In this document: positions 11,884-24,300 of the stretch, in pieces
How the letters are laid out: every line of letters starts with the position of its first letter
Numbering within the stretch: position 1 is the stretch's first letter
Source: Diploscapter coronatus
Taxonomy: Eukaryota; Nematoda; Chromadorea; Rhabditida; Rhabditidae
Assembly: GCA_964036155.1 (NCBI GenBank)
Contig: OZ038422.1
Coordinates: 9,509,201-9,573,200, forward strand
Direction: 5' to 3'
DNA length: 64,000 bases
Position numbers and translations under genes: made by a program
Notes under the pieces: generated by a model
Told to the model about the DNA's origin: nothing
The model's input: only the letters and a program-made list of their open reading frames with translations
Databases searched by the model: none

Positions 11884-12687
11884 TTGATCTTTCGAGTAAA
11901 ATAGGGCTAATCAAGTTCTCATTCATGAGTTAAAACTGTGGCAGGGTTCTCATATAGCTTCACTTATCATTTGGGTCCATATCATCAAGGTTCCTCTTTC
12001 TCGCACTTTTCAGCGCATACTAGAATAAACTATTTCTGTCAAAGTTTGCATACTTTATGATTTTTTGCTTCTATTTTATGACAATTGGCATGCATTGTGA
12101 TTTGGCATTTCATCATCACTGCTTTCTTCTCGTTGGCCCTTCCATCGTTCGATGTCCATCTCTTCCATAAGCTCTATGCAATTTTCATATCATTTCATAG
12201 TGCAAGAAGTCTCGATTAAGTAATGAGTTTTGCCTAAATAAATGCATTGTTCAGGATAAGCCTTCACGGTCGAAGAACGCGATAACGATCATTGTTCGCC
12301 GTGTTCAACATCTCAGTTTAGGAACTTCACGAGGACGTCGATCGGTTGCAAATGTCATGCACGTTTTAAATAAGCCGATTTTTAATTAAACGAGTTCATC
12401 TGAATTTTCATAATTTTTTCGACTGGCACTTTTCTCGGCTAGTATATAATTGGAGCGTTTCCGCAGTAATAAGTTCCTCTCAAGCTCAGGCATCTAGTAA
12501 TTAGATTGATATTTTTCTCTGTGTCACCTATCTTTCCCACGTATTTACCTCTGCCTTTGCGCATGGTCATTAGTTGAGCCGTATAATTTCGAATCCCTTA
12601 CCTCGCTACACATTATCACTCACAGATACTAATAATTTCACAATTTTCCACCTGTCTATCAAATTTTCGAAAAGAGATACTTGCCGA
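11884..12687. other. Intergenic region with AATAAA at 12024
   Basis: AATAAA at 12024-12029 is the likely poly(A) signal of the second CRAL-TRIO/GOLD gene. The remainder is AT-rich with no supported gene. Confidence 0.45.
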
Positions 12688-15600
12688 ATGTCCAACTTTC
12701 TATTGATTTTACTCATACTACCAAATCTTCAGATATCCATCGCTGAGAAAAGTAAGAAATTGATATGTGTTAGAAGAAAATGCTTTTGAATGCCTAATGG
12801 AAGAGAAATCTATTCTCTTTCCAAAGTTCATCAAATTCAGTCAATTATATCACGAAGCGAGTGCATTTGTAAAGTGCACTCAGCTTTTGTTTACAGAAAT
12901 GAAGAAAATAAATGTTCGATGTTATCCTCCTACTTTTTTCATGATCAAATATTCACACAAAGATTTCCAACTCTCTCCAAAATGTATTCCAATTTTAGAT
13001 TGCAAACTAGAGGATGGAGAGCCACTGGAAAAACTTGAAAAGGACTGCAGTACGATAGAAGGCAACATTTTCATCAACAAGGACACCCCCTTGGATGAAG
13101 CTGTAAGTAGTGCATTTCCATAACTGATTATCCTTTTACAGTCGAACTTTGTAAATGTTATCAGTTTTTTTGGTCATGAATTTTACCTTGAAGACTTTGT
13201 GGCAAATATTGGGTTGTTTCATAAGTTCGTAACGCACCTAAATAACTTTTTTCGTATCTAACGAATTCAAGCAGAGTTTTCGATATTAGTACCATTAGCG
13301 TATTGACTTTCTCATAGTATGTCTTAAAACTCCATTATTTGACTTTTGTATACGTAAACGACATGCAAGTCGAATCTTACTTTTCGGGGTCGCAACAGAA
13401 GGCTCATTTCGTGTTACCTCATAGAAATCTCTTGTCAAGTGTTTATGATATAAAAGCAATGCCTAATAACTCAACCATAATATAGAAATCCGGATCCTAG
13501 CTGTCATAATATGCATATCGCGAATAAAATATCTCAAACCCCAAAACCTCACTTCAGAAACTCGATTGACGAATTGCTAGAAGTGAAAACGTATTGCATA
13601 GTTGCTTATGATTCAATGGCGAGACGATTTATATCAAATTTGACCCGATTCGATCTTTTTTTTAATTTTCGACTTTTCACGCTAAGGTGGACCATTATGT
13701 GAAGGCATGTCGATGTACTCAATGTAGCCACGTAGTTTTGAGACATACCATGAGAAAGTTTGTACGCTAGAGGCATCAAAGCCGATAGCTCCATTTGGAT
13801 TCATTATATACACAAAGTGATCCGAGTGTGCTACGGACTTATGGACCAACCCAATACAAAGAGTCAATTTCATAACATACTGCCTTTGAAACGCATCGTC
13901 ATCATCATGCTTTATAATTTTCAGGCCCTGAAACAAATATTGGGTTCAGTGCTAAAAGTCGATGGCTCAGTGATCATCGAAAACACGAAACTTCGCAGCA
14001 TAACATTCTTCGAGAAGCTCGAAGTCATCAGTTGCAAAAAGCCGTATGCAGATAGTGAGATTTTTCCAATTAATAAATCTTCATGAGTAAAGTTTATCAA
14101 ATTGCATGCTGTAAATTTCATCCACCTTCAGACAGATAAGTTAAATTAGAAAGTGGATGATTTTTTAAGTAGATGGAAGATGATTTCAATCTAAAACTCG
14201 CAAAAGTTTCAAATAACCTGTTTTGAGCAAATTGATTTTTTCGAGAAACAACTGTTCAATTCAGACTACCCAGTGGCACTATTCGTTGGAAACAATAAAG
14301 AAGCTGTTGAATTTTCGATGCCCGCTTTGAGATCCGTCATCATCGAACCAAAGGTCAAAGGCTGTATGCAAATTTTATCTTTTGTTCCAGAGAAATTTTA
14401 CTTTTAGTGAATTCAACAATTCTCTTCGGCTACAATCCCAACCTCTGTCTCACGGAGGATCAGCTATTCTTTTTCTACGGAATGCTGGCTCAAATTATCA
14501 ACACAACTGTGTGTAACCCATCAAGTAAACGATTTTTAGACATTTTTAACGATATCATTCAGATTTGTCATAAAGTCGAAGTCACAAATTCTGAAGTCGA
14601 AGTTTCGTGATAAACTTGACATTTGCCAAATTTATAGAAACGATTGACATTTTAGACCGAAAATAGCTCTCACTTTAGAAATCTACTGTGCCATAATCCC
14701 GGTATCAAAATCGCCAGGTGTTTTCCACTGCTCCAATTTGCCATCTGGATGTCAAATTTTAATGAATCCACTCGAATTGAACGGAGATGAATGCACAGAT
14801 GTGTAAGTTGAAAATTTATGTCGACTTTGAGCACCCGTGATGAAATCTTGAACAAGTTATCGTCGTGTAATCGTCATTTTTCGTGAAGATCGACATTTCT
14901 CGAACATATCCTGTTCCTAAAGCCAATAACATTAACAAAATGAAACGGTGGATCTACAAGCGATCATTTGTTAGCAGAGTGTTTGACTCATTTACTATCC
15001 TCTTCACCTTCTTGATACCAAAATAATACAGTGCATTTTCATTGGTAATCACTTGGCGCTTCAGGCTAAACGAGAAGCTATTGACAATTGAATTCATACC
15101 GGTCTACGTCGCAATCAATTCCACCAAATTCGTCAACATCGATCTGTCAAACTTGGCTGAAATCAGTGGAAGCACAGGTAAAGCCTAATTCTGTCATTAT
15201 TTTAAGCTTCATAACATTTTTCAGGGATCAAAAATCCAGCACTCAATATTTACGATAACGCAGAGTTGCAAAGCATCAATTTGACGAAAATGCATGTAGG
15301 TTTAGAAAAATTTTCTAACAATCAAGAAGGAATGAAAAAAAACTTTGAAAGCTCGACAATTTGTTTCAGTTTTGACTCTCAAAATATGTAAAATAGATAA
15401 ACTTCTATCCCGAATGATAATTTCTCTCGATGACTCTTTTATTCAGAAAATATCCTATTTTCCTCCAGCCTTCCAGCCAAAGACAGCTATCATAATTCAA
15501 AACAACACGAATCTAACACTCACGCAAGAATTGGTATTTTAACGCTTCTTAGAGAAGAAGTTGCAAGGCTTCAACTTTAGTGCACACAGCTAAATATGGT

Positions 15601-15992
15601 GAGTCGCGCTAGTGAAATCGGACAGCTCTACGAGGGCAACTTGAAAAACTGCTTCAGGAATGAGACAGGACCTGACTTCACTGCAGTACCTCATTATTAT
15701 ATTTCGGTAAGAGCATTATTGAGTTCGAAATGATCTGAAAGTACAGTTTTCTGAATTATCACTTGGCTATGCGAGAAAAGCAGACAAATTTTTCTCTACT
15801 TATTTTCACCATTCAAAATTTATTTGCGATTGATCATGCCAAAATTTCAGTATGATGGCTCATTATTTTCAGGCCCCAGGAAATGGTAGCGGTAACGTCA
15901 TATGGGTCACTTCTTCAGGCAGTCAACTTAGAGACAACTTCTTCATCAGTTTGATTGTTTTTGCTACAACGTTGATTACGGTTATGTTTTGA
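12688..15992 (+). CDS. Receptor-L-domain (irld-like) secreted or GPI-anchored protein
   Basis: Eleven exons: 12688-12751, 12999-13102, 13925-14054, 14265-14363, 14408-14524, 14679-14802, 15065-15177, 15225-15295, 15447-15533, 15581-15706, 15873-15992. They give 384 residues with all phases closing. Residues 1-20 are a signal peptide (MSNFLLILLILPNLQISIAE). Two Receptor-L-like beta-helix repeats follow: first CSTIEGNIFI..VDGSVIIENTKLRSITFFEKLEVI, then CQILMNPLELNGDEC. Cysteine spacing and N-glycosylation sites suit an ectodomain. The protein ends in a hydrophobic segment (FFISLIVFATTLITVMF) with no cytoplasmic tail, which suggests a GPI signal or a C-terminal membrane anchor. Nematodes have many such insulin/EGF-receptor-L-domain proteins without a kinase. 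Exon 2 could instead begin at 12897 (TTTACAG acceptor), adding 34 residues in frame. Intron 2 (822 bp) contains a mariner-like end. Confidence 0.75.
13208..13245. mobile_element. Mariner-like terminal fragment
   Basis: TTGGGTTGTTTCATAAGTTC resembles the 5' terminus of cecropia/irritans-type mariner elements (TTRGGTTGGnnnATAAGT). No matching 3' end or transposase was recognised in the intron, so this may be a solo or decayed copy. Confidence 0.35.
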
Positions 15993-16675
15993 GTTACAAG
16001 TCTTCAGGAATCATTTTATTTATCAAAATTTTGTCAATTATATTTATGAACTCGTGCCAGGTTTTCATACTGTGTTTCAGATTTCGTAACCACTTTCAAA
16101 TGTTATTCTGCAGATGTTTCTGATTTGTAATTTCTATGCTATCAATTATCACGATTTCATAATTTGTACTGAGTTTTGTGAAAGGTTCAATGAATAGTTC
16201 AGAAATGATTTTCCATTATTTTATTGCAATTTTGCTTGATTTTCACAAGCTTTTATCAGTTTTTTTTTTTCAAATTCGAAATAAATTATTCCCTGTTTTC
16301 CTCTATCATTTTTCCGCCTAATAAACAAGCCGTAATTTATCTGTATATGAAGTGTCACCTAGCAACGTCTGTAATAATCCGTTGAGGCGGCAGAAAAATC
16401 GCATTTAAATTTTAAAAGCTTAATTTTATAGTTTTGAGCTATCTTTGATCTGATAATTAGTGCATAAGAGATACGCGGTTCATACATCTACATGAGACAT
16501 GATGCAAATCTAAGCGAATTGCGATTTTTTTTCATTTGAATTTAGCATTCATACTCAAACTTATCTGACTTACATGTGAATTGCGTTAAATTTCGAAATC
16601 TCCTAAACATCGCAGATTTGGATTATTTCGCTCATTTTAGCGCTTTATGATTTTACGGGGTGATCGGATAATGCC
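15993..16675. other. Intergenic region, irld gene to receptor gene
   Basis: AT-rich spacer with AATAAA near 16280 and near 16320, either of which could terminate the irld-like gene. No other gene is supported. Confidence 0.4.
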
Positions 16676-18773
16676 ATGAATTGCCAACTGTTTTCCAATG
16701 GAAACACTGTCTGTCGGGAGGAAACCGAACTGGACTTCATCAACTGGCATTTGGAAGAAGGCGAGTTTTCGAATTTATAATCAAAATCGAGTTATCTAAG
16801 TTTCTATTTAATATTCTCAATGTAGAACAAGACCGTTCGGAATTCCTACTCAGATTCCAAAAATTTCGACTGCGAGAAATTTTGGTCTCAGAATTCTAAT
16901 TTCGAGTTTTGCCGAATTTTAATTCCGACTTCGATTCTGATTCCGAATTAAACAAGTTTCAACTTCGAACGGTCTTGATGCAAAGTTTTTTTCTTTTGAA
17001 CATTTTTGAGCAACTTATTTTTCAGGACGACCACTATCATTTCTTCTGCTCATGATTGAATGGGTCCTACTTTGTGCATTCTGGATTTCAACTTTACGAA
17101 TCCGAAAAAGTTTGGTTGCGCCATTTTTTGCAATAGTTTGTCTCCCTTCAACGCTAAATGCCATTATCAAAACGGGTCATGCAATTTACGTATTGACGCA
17201 GAGATTTCCTGATCAGGATTTGTAGGTTTTAAATGAAGCGTAATTTTTGAGGTATCGAATTTTAGGACGTCTTCATTGTCAGACATCGAAAATCTTCTAT
17301 GTCAGGTTCTACGATATTCTTTAGCTTTTGCCATTGTTCACTTCACATTTCTAAATATCAAAGTAGCCAAGAAAACTAAACGACTGAGACGGTATACCGA
17401 AATGTAAGCCTTTAATCAATTATTCTAACTTAAAGATTGAGAGAATTCCAGAGTTCCTTTTCTGATTATTCTACTGCTGGTCGCACTATTCTTCTCATTG
17501 CACACATATTTCCCACATATGAATTACTTTAGTTACATGATTTCGTTCTGCGTCAGCATTTTTGCGATGTTTTTAGTAATCGCAGCAGAAGTAGCGGTAA
17601 GAAACAATCATCAAACTTTCAAATAAATATCTTTTCAGGCTATATGGTTTTCCACTTCCTTGAGGAACCATATCAACGCCAAAGTTTCATATTCTGACCC
17701 ACGCTATGAGCCAAATGCAAAAATAAGACTTATTTTTCTCGCAGGATATTTGCCCTTCACAATTATACCATTGCTTGTGGATATCGGTAGCCAGGCTTGA
17801 ATGAGCTATTGCGAAATTGCCAATTTTATTTCATTTCAGTCGCCTATTTCTATGAGTTCCCACAGGTGATACCAATAAGCAATGCGTTGACGTCTATTTT
17901 CTTTGTTGCTCTGACTTTGCTCGTAATTCCAGAGTACAGGTACGTCAGACTTTCACATAGTTTTTGCTACAATAAACCAGCAATCCCCACAAAAATCAAA
18001 CTTTCAAGTATCAGTTCTCTAAAATTATTATCCATCTATTAGAAGTTTTCTTCTCCTTCTGATCCTAATAAAACTTTAAACGGGCAACTAATGCCTGTTT
18101 CGCCAGAAGTAATCGCTCTTCAAGTTTCCTAGTTCATGAAAAATTTCAATACATTACATCCCGAAAATTTGAATAGCCATAAAAGTGCATAGACTGACGA
18201 AAGATTTCTACTCTAGAATGAAGATGTAGGAATGACAGAAATTGATTGTTATTTTATGCGCTTTGATGATGTATTCAGATTCTTCGGGAATTGACAATTT
18301 TTTCGGAAAGGTCATTTCGAGAGAAACAAAAGATAACAGTTTTGCAAAGAAAATCCTTTACTTTCAGAAACACTCTGTTCTACTGCTGTTTGGACACAGA
18401 ATCTGATGACAATGACGACAAAAATCTCGATCCAATAATTTCGTCACCAACTTCCTCTGCAAAATCATCCGTCAGCTCGATCGAATCTAGACTCCCCATA
18501 AAATTAGCACTAGAACAATCGGATTCTAACGAACTCGTAGTTTACCATCCACATAAATCTGAAGCTGCACGAGAAAGTCCTAACTTCGTGATGATTTCGA
18601 ACGAAGAAGTCCACAATATCATGAATCGAATCAAAGAATTGCAAAAGCAGCAGCAAGTGACGTACCTGTGCTCGAATTACACGCCGATCATTTTCGTAAC
18701 GTCGAAGGAAATGATCAATGGAAATTCGGACACGACTACGAATCCGTTTTACGTCACTAGTCCTAGACCATAA
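16676..18773 (+). CDS. Seven-transmembrane receptor-like protein, family unassigned
   Basis: Seven exons: 16676-16760, 17026-17221, 17266-17403, 17452-17596, 17639-17786, 17840-17939, 18368-18773. They give 405 residues. A short extracellular N-terminus with two cysteines precedes seven hydrophobic segments, including SFLLLMIEWVLLCAFW, VPFLIILLLVALFF, FLAGYLPFTIIPLLVDI and ALTSIFFVALTLLVI. The last exon encodes a hydrophilic Ser/Asp-rich cytosolic tail of about 130 residues. This layout is that of a G-protein-coupled receptor, probably nematode-specific. I cannot name the family and see no DRY or NPxxY motif. The first intron must use a GC donor (AAG/GCGAGT) to keep the frame from ATG 16676. 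A GT donor 4 bp downstream works only from a different ATG (16698) and frame. The last intron (428 bp) joins Tyr-Arg to Asn-Thr in frame. Confidence 0.7.
16828..16977. repeat. Short inverted-repeat element in receptor intron 1
   Basis: CAAGACCGTTCG and its exact inverse CGAACGGTCTTG bound 150 bp that contain repeated TTCCGA/ATTCCGA-like runs. It is probably a MITE. Confidence 0.5.
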
Positions 18774-19196
18774 ATCAATCATTTTGGATGTTTGTGGTTT
18801 TTCACATGATATTTGTATCAAATTATGCATATTTTGCAGGATTTAGACTATTTTCGGAATGGTAATTTTTCCAACAAGGCTTTTAGGTTCCTTAACGCCA
18901 GACTAGATTCTTGTTCTAGAAAAAATAACTAGATCGCAAAGCGTAGATAGAGGATTTCGACTCCTTGTAGTTTTTTTTTCTATATTGTTTGTTGCAAACT
19001 TGTATTTTTACGGGGTTTTCCTTATCTTCGGGATGAATAAAGTTTTTCTATCAAAACTCCTAGACGTCACAAGCTAGACTTGATACTTTACCGAAAAAAA
19101 ATCGAAAGATTTGAGTGAAAAAGTCAAACTGCTGCATTATCAAAAATTAGCAATTTCGTTAGATACGCTAGTTTCTGGAAGACGGCTGAATTTGCC
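18774..19196. other. Intergenic region with poly(A) signal
   Basis: AATAAA at 19036-19041 lies 263 bp after the receptor stop codon. No other feature is seen before the TATA box of the next gene. Confidence 0.45.
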
Positions 19197-19204
19197 TATA
19201 AAAG
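19197..19204 (+). promoter_or_regulatory. TATA box of the SSP gene
   Basis: TATAAAAG lies 94 bp upstream of the SSP start codon, in a short promoter without a splice acceptor before the ATG. This fits a TATA-driven, directly transcribed sperm gene rather than a trans-spliced one. Confidence 0.6.
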
Positions 19205-19297
19205 GAATCGAATAGCCAGTCGAAGTCATTATCTCATCTCGTCTCGTCGAGAACAGCCAACCTACCTCCTTCCACTTCCAACTGCAACAACCAAGTC

Positions 19298-20384
19298 ATG
19301 GCCAGTCTCACCGTCGACCCTCCCGCAGCTCAAGTACGTCAAAAATGCACAAAATGACGAAGATCTTCAATCCGTGTCATGCTCAACAATTAACAAAAAC
19401 AACAGCAAAAAATTGTAGAAAACATTGTCAAATCAATCAGGGCTGGGATTCAAGTAAAATTACACCCCCTGTAAAACCATTTACAGGAGGGTGTAAAAAT
19501 TTACAGGGGGGTGTAAAATTTTACAATTACAGGGGGTGTAAATTTTACTTGAATCCCAGCCCAGGAAAGATCATCCGAAACTTTTAATCCCTATTTCGAA
19601 ATGTCAAAATATTCCAAAAATCAACTTTCAAAGTTTTTTTTTTATCAGAAGACAGTGAGACTAATGCCATAAGTTTGCAGATCCCCGCCACTGGAGGAAA
19701 CTCGACTCACAAACTCGTGAATGGTGGCACTGAGAAGCTGATCTTCAAAGTGAAATCTTCGAACAACAACGAATACAGGATCAAGCCCGTGTTCGGTAAG
19801 GAGACGACGTGTGTTGACCTGGCTCGTGAAACACTAACAAGAGGAGCGTCTGCATTCGAGTGTGCAGATATTTGTGTTAAAGAAAGGAATCAGAACTCGG
19901 CTAGGGAGTTTGGCTCTCTTTAATTGTGATCATCGGAACTCTCGAATAGCAACAATTCTCGTAAGAGAATGATCGAATGGTTCTCTTCACGTCTATATCG
20001 TCTGTTCACGAGAAAAACTCAATAATACCGAATTGAGAAACACAAGACTAACCCACGTTCTTACAGGTTTCGTTGATGCATCCGGTTCTACCGAGCTCAC
20101 GATTACACGTCTGGTAAGCACGAAAAGTCGTGAAAAGCTGACGTTTGAGGCGTAGAAAATATTTCAATTTCATTCCAAATATCCTCTAAAGCACAAAAAT
20201 GCGAAAAAAATATTTTAAAAAAATACCGAGTAATAATAATTGAATTTCGTAGGCCGGTGCCCCCAAGGAGGACAAGCTCGTAATTCACTTCGCTCCAGCG
20301 CCCGCAGACGCGACCGACGCGCAGGCCACTTTCGGCTCGGTGCAGCCGACGGGCAACGTGACCGTTGTCATGTCCGCTACCTAA
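19298..20384 (+). CDS. ssp: SSP-class MSP-domain sperm protein
   Basis: Four exons at 19298-19333, 19681-19795, 20067-20113 and 20253-20384 encode 109 residues, the normal length for nematode SSP proteins. Hallmarks are MASLTVDPPAAQ at the start, the MSP-fold strands STHKLVNGGTEKLIFKVKSS and NNNEYRIKPVFGFVD, and a C-terminus GNVTVVMSAT. Proteins of this type are small single MSP-domain (immunoglobulin-like) proteins expressed in the nematode male germ line and sperm, related to the major sperm protein that drives amoeboid motility. Coding exons are strongly G/C at third positions, as expected for high expression. Intron 1 (347 bp) carries a palindromic MITE. A TATA box is present upstream and AATAAA downstream. 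Confidence 0.93.
19438..19564. mobile_element. hAT-like palindromic MITE, copy 1
   Basis: CAGGGCTGGGATTCAAGTAA at the left is inverted at the right (..TTACTTGAATCCCAGCCC), with an internal repeated GGGTGTAAA motif. The CAGGG terminus is typical of hAT-superfamily elements. A second element with the same termini is at 45845-45968. Confidence 0.7.
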
Positions 20385-20419
20385 GCGTGTTGCTTCGTCA
20401 CTTGTCTGCCAGTCGACTG

Positions 20420-20510
20420 CCCCCCCCCCCCTCTCGCATTCGTCTGCACCTGGCTCGCACCCTCTACGATGCAACACACCATCCGCCCACACCACACCAC
20501 ACCACACCAC
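20420..20510. repeat. C12 tract and CACAC/ACCAC microsatellite in 3' UTR
   Basis: Twelve consecutive C at 20420-20431, then an (ACCAC)n-like run at about 20489-20510, in the 3' UTR of the SSP gene. Confidence 0.7.
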
Positions 20511-20556
20511 ATCATCCATCATCAGTCACGCCTCTGCCTCTGACTCGTCAACAAGC

Positions 20557-20562
20557 AATAAA
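20557..20562 (+). terminator. Poly(A) signal of the SSP gene
   Basis: AATAAA lies 173 bp after the SSP stop codon, at the end of a pyrimidine-rich 3' UTR. Confidence 0.7.
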
Positions 20563-21345
20563 CCCTGCTTGAATACAACAACGTCTTCATTTGCTGCGCA
20601 CAAAATATAAAAATTACACAACAACAAAGAAATTGAAAATTATTGAAGTCTGACTTGAGTAATGTTGCAGACTTCATGAGTCTCGAAAAAATCGCGAAAC
20701 GCCGTGAAAAGAAGCAAAATATTCGGAAAGATAGAAACGTGGAAATAAGCGAAAACAAAATGACCCTTTTCCTGCAGAGCTTCGTCTTTTCATAAAGTTC
20801 GCATTTTTCGTTTGGAAAATCGCTAATTTTCATTTCCGAACTTCACAATCGTTTTCTGGGGCTCATGAATGGGTTTATTTTCTCTTTTCTGCCCCTACTC
20901 TCCTCTCCATCATTACTCTCTGCTCCATTGCGATGTTTGGCGGGAAAATGAAAAGGGGTTGAAGGCCGTTTGAACCTATCGATCATTGCGCGAATTTTTC
21001 GTTTCTGATTATCGATTTTTCGTTCGAAAAGTGTTGCTGAGCTTCTTGAAATTTGTCGAATTGTGTTCCGATAGAAATTCTCATTCGTCCAGTCATTTTC
21101 ATTCATGCTTTGCTGGGATTTCATCGAATTTAAATGAAATTTTCGTCTCAAACCCTAGAAATCTGACTTCATCTCTTGTCATGCCTCTGCAAAAATTATT
21201 CGCCCACTCATATTTCTAAAATTTCGTAGGTTTCCTCGGGTAGTTGTATGTTCTACTATCTGCTGAATGGCTTGAGTTGCAGGGGCGAAATTTATTCCCT
21301 CTCTACTATTCTTGTAGTTTTACGTTCAATCGAATAATTTAGCTG
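20563..21345. other. Intergenic region, SSP to CDT1-like gene
   Basis: About 0.8 kb of AT-rich sequence. No gene is supported. Confidence 0.45.
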
Positions 21346-21357
21346 ATTTGCAGATCG
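21346..21357 (+). promoter_or_regulatory. Probable spliced-leader acceptor
   Basis: GATTTGCAG ends 4 bp before ATG 21358 with no coding exon upstream, consistent with trans-splicing. Confidence 0.4.
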
Positions 21358-24300
21358 ATGAGTCGGTCGAATCGAGTGGGCCCGTGCGTGGCTGCCGAGT
21401 CGCCTGTCATGTTCGCCAAGCAGACCTCCTCCAGTTCGCAGAGTGCAAAGAGGCCCAAATCACTGCCGAGGGGAAATCGGTAGGATACTGGAAAAGCGAA
21501 TAAAAATATCCTGAACTTTCGTAAATTGAAACAACATCTACTGTTAAAGGAAGAAGTTTGGGATTGATCAAAGACTTCTTGTTGTGACGGCTTCTTCAGG
21601 TTATGAAAAATTAGTTTTCTCTGCAACTCGTATCCTGCGCGATCTATTGAGAAAATGCACCCATTTTGAAGGAATGAAGCTGGTGAACTTTCCAAAGTCA
21701 TTCTGATTTTTTGAAGAATTCCATTAATCGAATAGAAAAATAAGATTTTCAAGTGTTTTTAGAGGGTGATTGCAGAGAAATCACTTTTTAGTTGATGTAG
21801 GCCTATTTTCATTCATTGAACGTTTTGTCAAGATGAAAGCGTGTTGAATTTGCAGAAAAAAGAAGTCGACCGATTCGACCAGCCCCAAAATCACCGAGTT
21901 CTTCTCGGTGCGGCGCAGCAACAGGAGGGCTGGAAAGCAGATTGAGGTGGGGAAATTGTTTGAATCATTTGTCAAAAAGAGATTGGTTGAATTTTAAATA
22001 AAAATAAAAAAAGATTTTCAGAAAATTCTGAGATGAGTTGAATTTTCAGGATGACACGATCAAATCGGTCACGCCAAACTCAAAAAACTACCGACTGCTT
22101 GCGGAATTGCCTGTCAAAATGACTGCACAGAAAAAGGAGAAGTCGCTCGAGATCGAGGCAGAAACTGAGGTTGTACAGGAGAAGAATCACAACAAACTGC
22201 CAGATGCAGGCATCGATCTGCCAGAAAGGGTTAGAAAAGTTTTTTCACCGTATTTCTTTAATGAATCTCCTAAATCTTATTTTCTTTTAATTTTTAGAAG
22301 AATGTCCTCTTATATAGACGGAATTTCAAATTTGATAATTCGCAAGAATTTCTTTGATGAATTCATGACCGACTAATTCAGACTGAACAAAGCGCCTCGC
22401 CCCAAAAGCAGCTGACCAAAAGTCCGTCAAAAGTGAAGAGAATTTCGCCAGAAAAGCAGAAGGAAGAGACGTCAAGTGCAGCGGCAGAGTTGTTGGAAAA
22501 GGTACGAAAATATGTTCTTTCAAAAACCGAATGCAGCATGGTAAACTATAGTTAGGGACCGTAAACTCCGTCTTCTCGCATTTTTCGCTTTTATAAAAAA
22601 AAAAAGTAATTGGAGACCTCAAAAATAGGAAGCAAGTACCCTTCAAAGTTGAGATACATAAAAATCATAAGCTAATTCGGTGAACCACCCAATGAAATGG
22701 TCCTGTATCAAAAATCATCTCGAAATTTCGGTGTTTTCAAATGTTAATGCCTTCTCTGTAAAGCAAAACCGTGTTCATTTTGATGATCACTTTCGGTGGA
22801 ATTTTCGATTAAAAATGTTTTTTCTTTGTTTTTCCTTCAAAAATGTTTTAGTTACATCGAAATTAAACTTAAAGTAAAAAAACTAGCAAAATTAAATTTT
22901 GTAAAACCTTTTTCGGTCCCTAAATATAATTTCACTTGTATCTTCTCATTTAACCAGTTCCCATAATTCCTCTGCTGGAAATTAAATCAAATCGTCAAAT
23001 TGCTCGCCCAAAGTGAGTTACTGTTTTTTTCCAGAATGAACAAGTTGCTTTGCCACTACAGAAGGAATTGGAAAAGAGTCCGGCCAAAATGCCGAGACTG
23101 ACGCCTGAAAAATCTGAAAATGATCAAGAGCTGTCAAGTTCAAAAACCAAGGCGAAAGTCAACCTGATTGAAAAGGTTCCGAATGAAATCTTTAAAATGA
23201 TAGTTGTCAATTTTCTCTTCTTCAGTACAACCAACTCACATCTCCTCAGAAGCAGCTAAACATAAATCCGCCAGCAATTCCGATGATTTCACCTGGAAAG
23301 AAGAAAGAAGGATCGTTGAGTTTGGGTGCAAAAGCAAATCTGCTAGAAAAGGTTAGACGATTTAAACAAATTTTTCTTCTAAAAATTATGTGAAAACTAC
23401 TTTTTTCATCATGTAATCGTTTTGATTGGAGTAGACTTGGAAGTCGAATCGAAAAATTCAATCTGAACCCAATCCAATCCGATGGCCCCCTCCCAAAATC
23501 CCGATCGGGTTGAATCGGATTAGAAGTTCCAAGTCTGGGTTGAAGATTTAAATTTCATAAATTATTTTGTTTTCATCTAAAATTTTAAAAATTGCCATTT
23601 TCCAGGCCAAACAAGTCGACTCTCCTCGGCAATTACTCGACAAAATTCCGTCGAAAGCACAGGAGATTTTGCCGGAGAAGAAGGCGGTCGAAATTGGAGG
23701 ATCCAAGGCAAAGGCTAATCTCCTGGAAAGAGTCAGTTTTTGCTATTTTCGTTAACTCTTCAGGCAAGAAAATGGAATACTGGTAACTTATAGAGAAAAA
23801 TAAAAATCTAAAATCGAATTTTTCAATGTTATTCAAGAATACATTTATTGTTTGGCAAAAAAAGTTATTTCAGATCCGAGCCAAGGAGACGGCCAAAAGG
23901 GAGGCAGCTCGACTTCGTGACCCAGTTTTGGAGAAGAAACGCAATCACCTGCTCATGCTCAACGACAGAATGCTCAGATGCATCACTATGTAAGGGTTTT
24001 TTTTTTTTAAATCAAACTTAAAAACTAGCACTCGTGGAGTGGAGCTGGTCTTTATTTTTTCGGCGAGGGTCGGATGCGGGTTCAAAAATTTTCTAATTTG
24101 GAAAGTATATTAGAAGTTCAAAGAAAGCGTATATTTTCAGGTTGTATGCAGTGAAGAAGGCGCGCAGCATGGCTGTGGCAGACGTCGTCGAAAAATTGGT
24201 TTTCAGCAGCTCTACGATTCTGGCTAAAGGTAGAATTTGGGAATTGTAAAAATAGATCATTTTTTGCTGAGAAATAGTATTTTTCAAATTACCAGTCAAA

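Noticed and set aside
12752..12773. A 22-nt intron in the irld-like gene that would keep a long open frame from 12774
   Set aside because: Too short for nematode splicing. Good acceptors at 12897 and 12999 keep the same frame with ordinary intron lengths, and the latter leads directly into the conserved Cys motif.
13682..13936. 84-codon minus-strand open frame in intron 2 of the irld-like gene
   Set aside because: No recognisable domain and no splice context. It overlaps the start of a well-supported exon on the other strand. A transposon remnant is possible but unsupported.
21358..21946. SET8 (KMT5A) identity, suggested by the PIP-box degron
   Set aside because: No SET domain anywhere in the gene. 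The C-terminal domain fits CDT1 instead.
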